From positions 23,924,034 to 23,988,033 of the forward strand of contig OZ007572.1 in the NCBI GenBank assembly GCA_963931925.1: a stretch of 64,000 nucleotides of DNA, given 5' to 3'. The position numbers and the translations under genes are program-made. Below, piece by piece: positions 23,111-33,933 of this stretch. The notes beneath the pieces were generated by a model. It searched no databases, was not told the origin of the DNA, and saw only the letters and a program-made list of their open reading frames with translations. How positions within the stretch are numbered: the first letter of the stretch is position 1; every line of letters starts with the position of its first letter. This DNA comes from Onchidella celtica (taxonomy: Eukaryota > Mollusca > Gastropoda > Systellommatophora > Onchidiidae).

Positions 23111-23507
23111 TCTATTATATATTTCAGTAACTTGCAACCTTTGGCATGACTAACTGACCAAACTATACACTCTTCAGGCCTTAAATTTGGCAGGAAGGTG
23201 GCAATTGAGATAAGAAAGATGATGGCTATAATTAAAAGTTGTTTACTTCAAGCATGTATTTTTAAAAAATAACCCTGTTTATTGCTATGTCACATCTGTA
23301 TTTTTGCATGTTTGTTTCGTAATATATAGTACCGTGCATGCCATAAAAAGTAACCCTATCAAGAGTTCAGTTTGGTGCGTAATGTTGTGGTGCGCGTGAG
23401 TTCTGAAGCAAGACTGTAGTTTATTACTTTTATTGTATGAGAGAGATATTTTGGGGGGGGGGGGCACATGATTGTTTATTCCGAGCAATGCCCGGTAGGT
23501 CATCTAG
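23111..23507 (+). mobile_element. non-autonomous Helitron, unit 1
   Basis: 397 bp starting TC (TCTATTATATATTTCAG), preceded by A, and ending CTAG. Just before the end is an imperfect short hairpin (CCGAGCAATGCCCGG) followed by TAGGTCATCTAG. Helitrons start TC, end CTRR after a hairpin and insert between A and T, and all of this is seen. No helicase gene. The next unit starts directly at the following base. Confidence 0.75.
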
Positions 23508-23869
23508 TCTATTATATATTTCAGTAACTTGCAACCTTTGGCATGACTAACTGACCAAACTATACACTCTTCAGGCCTTAAATTTGGCAGGAAGGTGGCA
23601 ATTGAGATGAGGAAGATGATGGCTATAATTAAAAGTTGTTTACTTTAAGCATGTATTTTTTTAAAAATAACAATGTTTATTGCTATGTAACATCTGTATA
23701 TTTGCATGTTTGTTTCGTAGTATATTATAGTACCATGCAATGTCATAAAAAGTAACCGTATCAAGCGTTCAGTTTGGTGCGTAATGTTGTGGTGCGCATG
23801 AGTTCTGAAGCAAGACTGTAGTTTATTACTTTTATTATGTGTGTGTGTGTGCAGGGCCGTAACTAGGGC

Positions 23870-23971
23870 CCCGCAGCCCCCGCAAAGCGGGGAGGGGGCC
23901 CCCGGACGGAAGAAAAAAGAGGGAGAAAAAAGGAAGAAGAAAAAAGAAAAAAAGAGGGGAAAAGAAGAAAA

Positions 23972-24018
<47 letters not shown>

Positions 24019-24205
24019 TGGAATTATCTGGGGGCCCCAGCAATTTCAGCAAAGCAGAAAAAGACAATTTAGAGACAAGAGTGTTAATAACTGTCGGGGC
24101 CCCCTCAACAAAATCGTAGCTGTTGGGGGCCCCTCAACAAAATCGTAGTTGTCGGAGGCCCCTTACTTAACTGACTCATGGTTGCCGGGGGCCCCTTAAC
24201 CTGGT
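23870..24205. repeat. hAT subterminal GGGGGCCCC motifs
   Basis: The left subterminal region carries a GA microsatellite and a series of palindromic GGGGCCCC/GGGGGCCCC words, two of them embedded in a CTCAACAAAATCGTAG repeat. The right end repeats them (GGGGGGCCCCG, GGGGGGGCCCCCG near 27,616-27,655). Such clustered subterminal motifs are candidate transposase-binding sites; that role is inferred. Confidence 0.6.
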
Positions 24206-24309
24206 TTTCCGATCAAATTATAATTATGGTTAAGGCACTCGTAATAAATGGCTCTCGGCCTTTGAGTGCAAAAAAACTTGCTTTTTTTTGTTTTGGTCAA
24301 GACGATCAA

Positions 24310-27193
24310 GATGAACCGACGGGAATATCCCTCGGGTGCTCAAAAGCGAAAAATTAGCGAAACAAAATGAAGAGGGAATGAAAAAAATTCCGAAAATAGA
24401 TGCCTTTTTTAAGCAACCCCCAAAAATGGATGAGCTTGGTAATGCCAGTGATTGTATCAACCCCAGGCCAGTGTCAGATCAAAGTCCAACTTTAGAACCT
24501 GGACCAAGCATGCAACAAGAGGAATCAAAATCCACTGGTAAGTAGCCAAGATCTCGATCTAGATCAAGATTAGATCTAGATTCTAGATATATCTAGACGT
24601 CTAGATCTAAATCTATACATGTATCTAGCTTTCTCTTGACTTAAATTCTAGTGCATGTAATTATTGAGTTGCCAGCAAAGAGACGGCAAAAATTTTGGTA
24701 TAGATCTAGATCTATATTTAGAATTCTCTGAAAACACTGTGATCTTCCAGCCCAGCAAATTACGAGCACGAGATCTAGTAGTGCCGGTGTTGTTGCTATT
24801 GCTGCTGTTGTTGTTATTGTTGTTGTTTTGTTGTGTTTTCATTTTTTAAAGTTATTGTCTTTCCAATCGTAACGTAAATGTAACGTATATCACAACAAAG
24901 TATGAATTAGAAAACTAGATCTATCTATATCTATATCTAGTGATATAAGTCACTGTTTCTTTCTTTATCTCACCTTTTTTTCAGGTCACACGAAAGAAGG
25001 TAGTGTAGAACTACTTGTACCAGAAATAGATCTATTAACATTGGACTACCCAACTGACAAGGGTCATTTTGCCGATGATCTAACCGATGATATGAAACAT
25101 TTCATCGTTCAACATGGACTTTGTCGCCCGAAAGGGCCATTTCCAAGGAATACACAAAATAGAAGCTTTTCTTCTTATTTCTATAGTGAAGATTCTACAC
25201 AGTTCTCACATTCTTCTAATACATGGCTTTGCTATTCACAAATACAAGATGTAGCTTACTGCCATTTCTGTTGGCTTTTTTCCCCCGACCACCGAAAGTT
25301 CGACACTCGGGATTGGCAAGGTTTGTCTAAAAAGGTCAAAGAGCATGCACTATCAGGAGCCCACATTCAAGCCTGCATAGTTGGAAACCATTGGAAACAA
25401 CACAAAACAGTCGATCACAAGATCGATGCAAGTTTATCTGATGTGACTAGATTCTGGAGAGAGATTTTGAGAAGACTTGTTGAAATTATTTTGACAATAG
25501 CTAGAAATAACATCGCCCTGAGAGGAACGACTGATCAACTTGGTGCTATTTCAAATGGGAACTTTCTTTCACAGGTGGAACTGTTGGCCAAGTTTGATGT
25601 TTCTATGAATACCCTAGATGGCAAAAAGAAAGGGTCTACTAACTATTTAAGTCCACTTATTCAGAATGAACTTATTGGTATTTTAGCATCAAGAGTGAGA
25701 TTAGACATTTTAAATGAATTGAAAAGTGCCAGATTTTATTCCATCATCATGGACACCACCCAGGACAGTTCGAAAAAAGACCAATTGAGCTTAATTTTTC
25801 GATATGTATTAGTGGAGGACAGTGTTTAAGTTCATGAAGCTTTTATCAATTTCTACCATATCCACGACCAGACATCGGAGGGCCTACAAACAGCACTACT
25901 GTCGTTCCTAAAGGAGCATTCAATTAATTTAAAACACTGCAGAGGACAGGGCTATGACGGTGCTGCGAACATGTCCGGGTCATGCCAAGGTCTTCAAAAG
26001 AGGATTATTGACTCTCAAGCAAACGCATTTTACGTGCATTGTGCAGCGCATAACCTGAATTTAGTTGTCAACGACGCAGTGAAAGGAATTGTAGAAGTCA
26101 GGATTTTTTTCGATATCATTCAGCAGCTGTACGTATTCTTCGGCCACAGCATCAACAGGTGGGACATTCTCGCTGAAATCACTTCTGAGTCGGAAAGTAC
26201 ACTGAAAACGTTAAACCCTACACGCTGGTCTGGAAGAGTCACCTCTTTAACTGCTGTGAGACTAAGATTTCCAGATGTTTTAAAAGCTCTCAGCAAGATT
26301 GCTCTCCAGAATACAAACAAGGACACGATTGATGAAGCTATATCACTGAGGAACAAGATGGAAAATTTTGACTTCATTGTGATTCTCACAGTGCTCAGTG
26401 ACGTTTTGTCCGACATCAATGTAGCATCAAAGCTGCTTCAAGCCAAAGATCTTGTCTTATCAAAAGCTGTGTGTGAGCTGGATGCTGTGTTGTCCAAACT
26501 GAAGCAACATCGACAGGATTTGAGTCATTTCTGGCGAGGAGTGAAGACACTGCTCGACGATGGTCCATACCCACAACATTCAAACAGAAGAGAAAGGCAG
26601 CAGTAAAGTTTGATGATGATATCGACCCGGAGAGAATCTTCAAAGAAAAAGTGTTCTATGGCATTTTGGATACTATGATCCTGCAGTTGGAGTCTCGCTT
26701 CACAGGAACAAAGAAAATCACCTCGCTATTCAAAGTCGTGAACCCACCATCGCTTCTCACTTTACAAGAAGTTGATATCAATACTGAAGTTGACAGGCTT
26801 GTTGAAGCGTACCCTGAAGACCTGTCTAAGGCACTAGCTACAGAGCTGGTTATGATGAAGACCTCTATGGGTGATAAACTAACAGGATTGTCTTCTGTGC
26901 GACAGCTCGCAACCTGCCTGCTAGTAGATTATAAAGAGGTTGCTCCTAGCTTTCCCAACATCTGCGTTCTCCTGCGCATCTTCATGACAATCCCTGTGAC
27001 TGTTGCATCCGCGGAGAGGTCATTCAGTAAGCTGAAGATTATAAAAAACTATATGAGAACATCCATGAGCCAGGAACGCTTGCAAGGTTTGGCACTGCTC
27101 AGCATTGAAGCAGAGAGGGTAAGAAAACTAGACTACGAGCAAGTAATCAACGATTTCGCGGCCATGAAAGCAAGGAAAGCACCGATGGTTTAA
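24310..27193 (+). pseudogene. hAT transposase, ZMYM1/TTF-type, disabled
   Basis: Two exons (24,310-24,537 and 24,985-27,193) with GTAAGT donor and TTTTTTTCAG acceptor. Exon 1 has the SGAQKRK start typical of this family. Exon 2 has a TTF-type zinc region (WLCYSQIQDVAYCHFCWLF, then HALSGAH), catalytic motifs IIMDTTQDSSKKDQ and CRGQGYDGAANMSG, and the dimerisation end VASAERSFSKLK. Three lesions: an extra A in the A5 run near 24,349-24,354 shifts exon 1; an in-frame TAA at 25,827-25,829; and loss of one base near 26,568-26,570 moving to the frame used at 26,570-27,193. All else reads through, so the decay is recent. Related to proteins annotated as zinc finger MYM-type 1 or P52rIPK-like. Confidence 0.85.
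24538..24984 (+). other. intron of the hAT transposase
   Basis: 447-bp intron, GTAAGT to TTTTTTTCAG, phase 1 (exon 1 ends with a single G of a Gly codon). Contains a TCTAGATC-rich tract and a TTG/TTGCTG triplet run. Confidence 0.7.
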
Positions 27194-27920
27194 GGTAAGC
27201 ATTATTTTATTTTTTATTTTGCTTCTGTTCATTTTACTGGTTTTTATTTTTAGTTTCAGTTGCTTGCATGGTTATTGATGCTTGGATTCTTTTGTTATGT
27301 AGTTGCAGTTGTGTTCATTTTAATTTACTTTTATTTTCTTGTTTTTTGTTTGAGGATAGTTGTTGTTGTTGTTGTTAGTGGCGGCGGTGGTGGTGGTGGT
27401 GGTAGTGGTAGTGGTGATGGTGTGGTGGTGGTAAATATTGTTTTATCCACTAGATTATTCCGAATAAAAAATCCACGTGACGCGCCCAACGTTCCCTGCG
27501 TACCATACGCCACTATATTTGGCTGTTTGGGCCACACGTCCTCAGCTCCGGTGCTACAGTATAAGCGAATACATGTACATGTGTTGGGTGGGTAGGCCTG
27601 TGCTTAGTCTGCGGAAGGGGGGCCCCGATAAGAAAGTTTGCGGGGGGGGCCCCCGCTTGGCTAGTTACGGCCCTGTGTGTGTGAGAGAGAGAGAGAGAGA
27701 GGGGGGGGGCACATGATTGTTTATTCTGGGCAATGCCCGGTAGGTCATCTAGTACTGTAATATTTCATAGCTTGCTTAAGAAAGTCAAGATTAAAAACTT
27801 CATAATTCACCAAGTTGCAACGGGCACTGAGATGGGCTAGCCGCGCTCTTCTTCCCTACCCGCCCGGTAGGCCTGTATTATAAAGGGCCTACGACACTGA
27901 AAGTTTCGTTGGGTGACGGG

Positions 27921-28110
27921 TCTTGTTCACAGCATCCACTTCGCTCAATTGCTTTTACAGAAAATTTCATGAAAATTTCCTCCGAATACTTGTCAAAAGC
28001 ATCCGTTCCGCTCCGCTCCTCACCGCTATAGAGGAATAGAGAGTTTTTCATACGTCATTTTTCCGTTAAAAAAAAAACAAAAAACACGGAGCGGATGCTG
28101 TGGACAAGAG
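27921..28110. mobile_element. short foldback MITE
   Basis: The left end CTTGTTCACAGCATCCACTT and the reverse complement of the right end, CTTGTCCACAGCATCCGCTC, match at most positions, giving about 24-bp inverted repeats around 190 bp with no ORF. No target duplication is clear. Confidence 0.5.
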
Positions 28111-28469
28111 CACTAAATTTGATTCTTGAAATCCACCTCACACCTAAAGTAACTCTTACAGCGCATAAGGTTTTCTGCTCCGATGACATTATTTTTATTC
28201 TTTCACCTTTTCAAATATTTGCAGAAACTATAGTGTCAGTCGTATTTATAAAACATGCTATGGCCTCCGTTAGTTGTGTGTGTGGCATAGATATAGCCCC
28301 CCCCCCCCCCTACACTACTGAACGGCGTGTGGCGACAATCCGATCGGTAAATTAAGATCTGTCGAAATCTCGAAATACTAATGTTCCCGCCAATTTAATA
28401 TTCCATTTCCAATTCCAACCATATCACATAGTTAAAACATGATGATATTGCCCGTGTGTGCATGAGCCG
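28111..28469. other. unassigned stretch
   Basis: Includes a C run near 28,299-28,310. I recognise nothing coding. Confidence 0.3.
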
Positions 28470-28950
28470 TTAGGAGTTTCACCGTTTGGTGAATTTTGAT
28501 GTTCTGGCTTGTCGACAAGTTAGTTTTATTTTTTTTTTTGTTGTGATAATTGTTTTGCTAACGCAGTAATCATTTTTTACTCTTCGTCCTTCCGTTTCCA
28601 GGATGTGAGGCGGCCTGAGAAAACAGGCCAGTTGTCGCTGGGTAAACACGTACAGTAATAAAGTGACTGCGGGTCAAAACTGCAGAGTTCTTGCCATGAA
28701 TGGCATCTTAAACCATTTCCAAGCATTTCTCAAAAGTATTTATTTAATGATTTACGCATCCGAAATATTTGTTGAAAAATATTTTCTAATCCTTTTAGTT
28801 TTAGAGTTACGTTTTTTGCAGATCTTTTTTAATTGTTTCAGCTGCCAGACGCGCAAGAAGTTTCTCAAAACTGAAATTAATGAAAACGTATCAGAATCAT
28901 GGTTTCCTGTCAGCAGACTAGCGGTTCTCGGCAATTTGGCTGTGAAATGA
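28470..28950 (+). pseudogene. hAT transposase C-terminal remnant, copy 2
   Basis: Homologous along most of its length to 8900-9470 (T-rich run, TGACAATTGT-like word, TTACGCATCC word). At 28,835 one frame gives VSAARRARSFSKLKLMKTYQ, the hAT dimerisation motif, ending in TAG at 28,919. Only this tail is left. Confidence 0.6.
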
Positions 28951-29400
28951 AGCCAAACTCTTCTTGCGCATGACTGGTCACGGGACAAGTGCGCGTTTCG
29001 TGCAAAATTTCGTGCCGACAAGAAACCAGGCACAATCTGTGTATCTCCCGATATACAAATTTACCCACCTTAACAACCATGTCAAGGGGAATTTACAAAA
29101 TATAAAACGCATTTATCTACTTCTGCATGTACACACGAACTTGACCAGTAGTATACATTTCCGCACATTTGCAACAGAATTACTGGAACGATTTTAAAGA
29201 GATTTTATGTTGTAAACAGTAATGGCCAAGCCAAATTACAAATCATAAATGATAACGCAGAGAAAATCACTGGACTGGACCCATTATGCTTACGCAATGC
29301 TCATTCCTATTTACTTCCATTTCTAAATCTCTCTCAATTTGAAGTAAAAATTACCAATGCCACAAAATCCCCATGATGCTATTCATCCATTCCCAGGTAG
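28951..29400. other. unassigned stretch
   Basis: No gene or repeat signature found. Confidence 0.3.
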
Positions 29401-29454
29401 CATTTCTATGTGTTTTAGATCTTAATTCTAAGAATTTCGCTGCTCTTGGCATTT

Positions 29455-29808
29455 ACACTTCACTTTCTTGTTTTTATTTTTCTCGTCTTTGTTTCTGTGG
29501 TTTTGTGGTAGTTTTTTGTTGTTGTTTTTTTAAATTCTGCCCATGCAGGGGCCTTGTTTGACCTGCTCTTTTCGACTTTCAACTGCTGAGGCATCTTTAC
29601 AGCGGGCAACGTGCACACAGATCCTCTGAGTTTTTCGTCCTTATTCGAGAAGACTAGGTGCTCGATCCTACCTACCATCGGATCAGGGACAGGAATCCCC
29701 CCCCCCCCAAAAAAAAAATCCAACGTGCCTGTGTCAACAGGGGGATCGAACACGGTATCTTCGGCATGAGAGGCGAGCATCTTGGCTCTAGACCGCCATG
29801 TCCCCTGC
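29455..29808 (-). mobile_element. tRNA-derived SINE, longest copy
   Basis: On the minus strand: an A-box region GGCGGTCTAGAGCCAAGATG, a B-box GTGTTCGATCCCC (29,735-29,800), a spacer with a C/A homopolymer, then the core word TAGTCTTCTCGAATAAGGAC, the GCAGTTGAAAGTCG body and an AT-rich tail. It contains all parts seen separately in the 9.8-10.3 kb copies. Confidence 0.65.
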
Positions 29809-29812
29809 GTCA

Positions 29813-30008
29813 TTCCTACATCAATCTGGTGTAGATTCTTGTGGCATTTCTGCAGGATTGCTAGCATTTGTGTGTGTTGTGGATTCCCTACATCAGACTG
29901 ACATCAACCCAATGTCCTATCCAGTGGATATAAGTATGAACGATGTCATTCCTATGACCAAATTTGACATCAGCTCTATAGTCTCGGATTTCTGCAGGGT
30001 TTGCCTGC
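29813..30008 (+). repeat. dispersed repeat family (GATGTCATTCC), copy 1
   Basis: Shares with 46,740-46,922 (same strand) and 32,195-32,430 (opposite) an ordered set of words: CAATGTC, a GATGTCATTCC-like word, AACTTGATGTCA and GGATTTC.G.AGG. Diverged and non-coding. Confidence 0.5.
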
Positions 30009-30532
30009 CTAGCCCTCGTTGAACTGGTCAATACCAAATATAAATGAATTTCTCTTTATTGAACTTATAAAACTCCCTTTTCTTCTGACCGTGGCATTCT
30101 TTGATTGTACGGGTAATGCAAAAGTGACTTTTCAGCCACAAATTCCTCCCTTATATATAATACTTTTTTTATTTGTTTGAAAGTATCTCCTATGTTTAAT
30201 AATGGGTCAAACCGTGCCGCGTCTGGCTGATAATTTTTTTCCTTCTTTTTGTTTATGTCATTTGGCTGTGTTTTTGTTTTTGTTTACTGTATAATACATT
30301 ATACATTTTATCATACTTATAGTTGTTATCTATGTATTTTTTAATAGATCTATCACTGTTTTATTATGTTTCACCCAATCAAGTCGACTGGACGCACACA
30401 TAACACGTGAAAAACAGAATGTTTACTAGCTGTTTGAACTGAACTTTAAACTCCTGTCAGCTGATAATGATATGATCTAAAGAATTCGAGAACAGCCAAC
30501 AACGCAGCATTCAGTTGCTGACAATTCTGGGG

Positions 30533-30540
30533 TATAAAAG
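30533..30540 (+). promoter_or_regulatory. TATA-box-like core promoter
   Basis: GGGGTATAAAAG is a textbook TATA box with G-rich flank, and a CCAATC word lies 150 bp upstream. The only nearby downstream frame (64 codons from 30,585) is hydrophobic and unrecognised, so what it might drive is unknown. Confidence 0.3.
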
Positions 30541-32194
30541 ACTTCAGTTGGGTCCGATTCCCAGGATAGTCCTGACAGACAGCTATGTATTCATTAACTT
30601 GTTTATCGACGTACTTTCATACTTATCTATTCCAATATCATTTTATTCACTTTGAATTCCTTTACTTATATACATACAAGTACATGTGTTTATTTAGGCT
30701 ACTTATTGATTTTGTTTCTGTCTGTTCGCTCAATTGTGTACGTTATATTTATAAAATTTATCTATTTGATGATGTGTGATCAATGAGTCATGCACAGAAC
30801 GAATACACTCCAAACAGCATCTCAATCTGAGCCCCCCCCCCCCCCCGAAGACTAGCATTTTTCCCTTGAAACTTTCAGAAAGACGACCCTGACCTGAAGC
30901 GATTCTGTGAAACACATGAAACAAAGTGAGTGCAGCTGATAAAACGTACTTGTGTGCATGTCTTTGGGCATGTAGAAAAGGGGGGGGGGGGTGGGCGCTT
31001 GGTGGTCAGAGATTCAGCTTCTCGTGACTCGCTTGGCACTGTTGAGTTTTGAAAATAAACCTGTCTGTTTGTCTGTCTGTCTGTCTGCTTGTCTGTCTGT
31101 CTCTTTTCAAATTCATTGTAAAAACAAGGGAATACCTAGGGAAATTTTACATTTTTGCGCTGTCACGAGATTATATATACATAAATTAATATTATGCACG
31201 TTAGTGATTATAGAAGAAGGTCCGAGTCTGAGTTTGGAGAGAGCATGTCGACACTATAATGGTCACATTGTGCTGGGGGAAAAAAAAAAGAGAAAAAAAA
31301 AAAGAAGATAGACAACAATAACTGGAGGAGACCTAGCTGTGATTAGCTGAGGGTGATTGCACGCAAGACGGCAGCCTTCGGGAAAAACGAAAATAAACCT
31401 CGCGAACGACAGCAAAAGAGAACAGAGGCAAACAGTATGAAACAACAAAAACGTCAAACACACACCCACACCCACTACACACACACACACAAAACACGCA
31501 ATTTCAATAGCTACAAAATATTAATGAGGGTTGCTCGCATTTTTCCCCTGCACGGTATGTCATTGTGTAGGCTATGTTCTGTATTCTAACAGCCGGATCC
31601 AGTTGAGGAGGCCAACAGAGGCTGACGCCCCCGAAAAATCAAAACATCTCGAGCCAGATCCGTTTGTATCATAGACAAACCGCCCCCCCCCCCCCACCTC
31701 CTCCCAAAACCCCCCAACAAAACACCAAAAAAAAATCACCCGCCTCCACCCCACCCCCCAAAAATCACCCAGCCCAATTCTGCCCCTCCCTTCCCTTTTT
31801 CTGTCTCATTACCGGTACCTTTCATGGTTACAAAACACAATGAGCAGATCGGACAGACCGGATTAAACTACATGTACATACACAAGTACGAAACAGACCT
31901 AAGCTTACATGCCGGTCTTCTGTACAGACACCCATTATATAAACTGAATAATCTGAAAATGATAGTGTTAGACTGGTTTGTCATACAGAAGACAGTCCCT
32001 TAGCTGCTTATGCTCTTCCGTAACTATGACTGTTATTATACTTTTTTTTTCTATGTGAGGGATGTAGCCTAATCAAAGGATTTTCCACAATTACACCAGA
32101 GAGTATAGATTTAGATCAAAATCTCTACTCTCTGATTGCACTGTCTAAAGTTCTCATTTTCATGGTGCATGTGTTTATCTGAAATGCGCCCTAA

Positions 32195-32430
32195 TCACAG
32201 CCATCTAGGGAGTCCTATACCAGCCAACAACCATAATACAGAAATCCGGCAGTTAGGATTGACGTCAAACTTGCACACAGGAATGACATCGTTCCTAAGA
32301 ATATCGGCAGGTTGCGATATCGCGTCGATGTCGGTTTGATGTAGGGAACCCGCCCTTATGGTAAGCTTACCAGTCCTAGGGAAATCTACGCCAGACTGAC
32401 AGCCTGAGTAGGTGGTTGCGAGATCAGTTT
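32195..32430 (-). repeat. dispersed repeat family (GATGTCATTCC), copy 2
   Basis: The plus strand matches the reverse complement of 46,740-46,922, including GGATTGACGTCAAACTTGCA, GGAATGACATCGTT, GATGTCGGTTTGAT and AGGGAACC. One edge resembles CCCAGTCAGCAACC, a word also isolated at 40,337, which may be the repeat terminus. Confidence 0.55.
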
Positions 32431-32932
32431 CTAAAAGGTGATTTGCGTCATCCCTATTACGTAGTTTAGGCGAGATAAAGATAACATAAAAATCACTTAA
32501 TTTATCATCCCAATCCCATGAAGGAAAGAGCGTTTTAAGAGCACCTACCTGATATATATATCTTACGTATTTTTTACATTAACACGTCACTACTCAGAAA
32601 CAGACTTAACGTCCGAACTAACATGGTTTGGAATCTTAATAAAACATGGCACAGATCTAGCTAGAAAGTGCTGTTGAGGCGAATTACAGATGGTAATAAT
32701 GAGCTTCTGTACTTTACCTGTTCGCTTTGACGTGTATTATTTTATTGCTCCTGGATGATCTAGAAATATGATGAAGCAAAAGATGGTTACTGTCATTTAA
32801 GACAATATAAATTTCTTTACACACGGCAGTAATGTTAGTAAGGTTTGCATTACATATTGATGAGAGCTCAAAAGACGTTTATGACAACTTTCATTTTTCT
32901 TAAATCCAATGACCTCTTTTGCCAACCCCCCA

Positions 32933-32995
32933 AAGGTTCAGTTGACAGAGTGAGCCCACGATTCGCGAGGATCTCGGGTTCGAATGCCGATTGCA
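32933..32995 (+). other. tRNA-like fragment, probable SINE head
   Basis: GGTTCAGTTGACAGAGTGAG resembles a tRNA A box, and CTCGGGTTCGAATGCC a B box at normal spacing. No pairing acceptor stem is present, so a SINE head or tRNA relic is more likely than a working tRNA gene. Confidence 0.45.
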
Positions 32996-33933
32996 GTATT
33001 GATCTCTTATTCAAATAATTATTTCTCCTTCAAAACAGTAAAGTAATCATGATAACAACTGCAGGAATTTTCATATATGTTGCTCTCCGGCTATAACACA
33101 TGGTAAGAATCCCCCAAAATGCTACGAATACCGGTACAAAAGACAGTGCACTGGTCGTACAGTTGGATCATTCATACTAGATCTATAATATCAACGATAA
33201 GACGACACCATGAACACCAAAGATAGCTAACTCTTTATCAACAGAGCCTAGTTCAAGATGCACATTCTGTCTGTCCGTATCTTTCTCAATCTTGGTCTGC
33301 CTGTCTGTCTGACTGTCTGTCTGTCTATCTCTCTCTCTCTCTCCAACAAACTTCAATGCAGCAAAACTCAGTAACTTTTTTGCACTAAACCTAATATGTG
33401 TCTTTTTTTTTTTTTGGAAGCCACCGTTTTCATTCCTTGCCCTCACTTCCCCACCGCCACCCCTACCCCCCAAAGTCTGATCCTCTCATTATGATTACAG
33501 GGTTCACCTTTGTGATTCACGTTTGGTTTCACTTGTCATGCCGGGAGGGATCTCTTGGTAGATCCCTGTTTCAGGCCACATTCTTCGGGGACTAATAATA
33601 CAACTAGCAGTTTCTTATGCCTTCTGTATCTTGAAACGTTTTACAAAACGACAATAACCATAACTTTGTGCCAAGATATCTAATCTGCATTAACATGTTT
33701 AGTCTAATAGCGAGAGCCACAATTTATATTTACCGTGGTGAAAAACTGCCCAGCTTCCAGATTATGGCCTAATTATTATTATGAAATTTAGATTACGTGA
33801 CTAACAGTACTGTGGTGGCTTAAAGACAAGCATAATATAATATTCGCAGTTTGCCAGGCTCGGCGCTTGCGTTGCAATAAAAAACGAAAAATTGTTCTTG
33901 TTACTGAAAACTAATTCTCAGAGTGCCGGCAAA

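Larger units (their letters stand above)
23852..27675 (+). mobile_element. hAT transposon with 8-bp target duplication
   Basis: 3824 bp with perfect 15-bp terminal inverted repeats CAGGGCCGTAACTAG / CTAGTTACGGCCCTG. It is flanked by TGTGTGTG on both sides (23,844-23,851 and 27,676-27,683), an 8-bp hAT-type duplication inside a TG microsatellite, so the exact duplication register is ambiguous. It encodes a hAT transposase disabled by three lesions. Confidence 0.88.
23508..27752 (+). mobile_element. non-autonomous Helitron, unit 2, split by hAT
   Basis: Repeats unit 1 base for base with few differences from TCTATTATAT (23,508) to the TG microsatellite at 23,839-23,851. After the hAT insertion it resumes with GAGAGAG, a G run, CACATGATTGTTTATT, the GGGCAATGCCC hairpin and the CTAG end at 27,752, followed by T. 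Units 1 and 2 are therefore a head-to-tail pair, and the hAT jumped into the second. Confidence 0.75.
30009..33933. other. gene-free stretch upstream of the membrane-protein gene
   Basis: No host exon recognised. It contains a TATA-like site, TCTG microsatellites (about 31,059-31,101 and 33,295-33,330), C-rich homopolymer patches (about 30,832-30,846, 31,681-31,760), one dispersed repeat and a tRNA-like fragment. The promoter and 5' UTR of the downstream gene should lie toward its right end, but I see no clear core promoter there. Confidence 0.4.

Noticed and set aside
30585-30779. 64-codon ORF downstream of the TATA-like box
   Set aside because: Hydrophobic AT-rich frame with no family resemblance; the TATA box alone does not make a gene.
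32933-32995. Functional tRNA gene
   Set aside because: A- and B-box-like words are present but no acceptor stem pairs; SINE head or relic is simpler.
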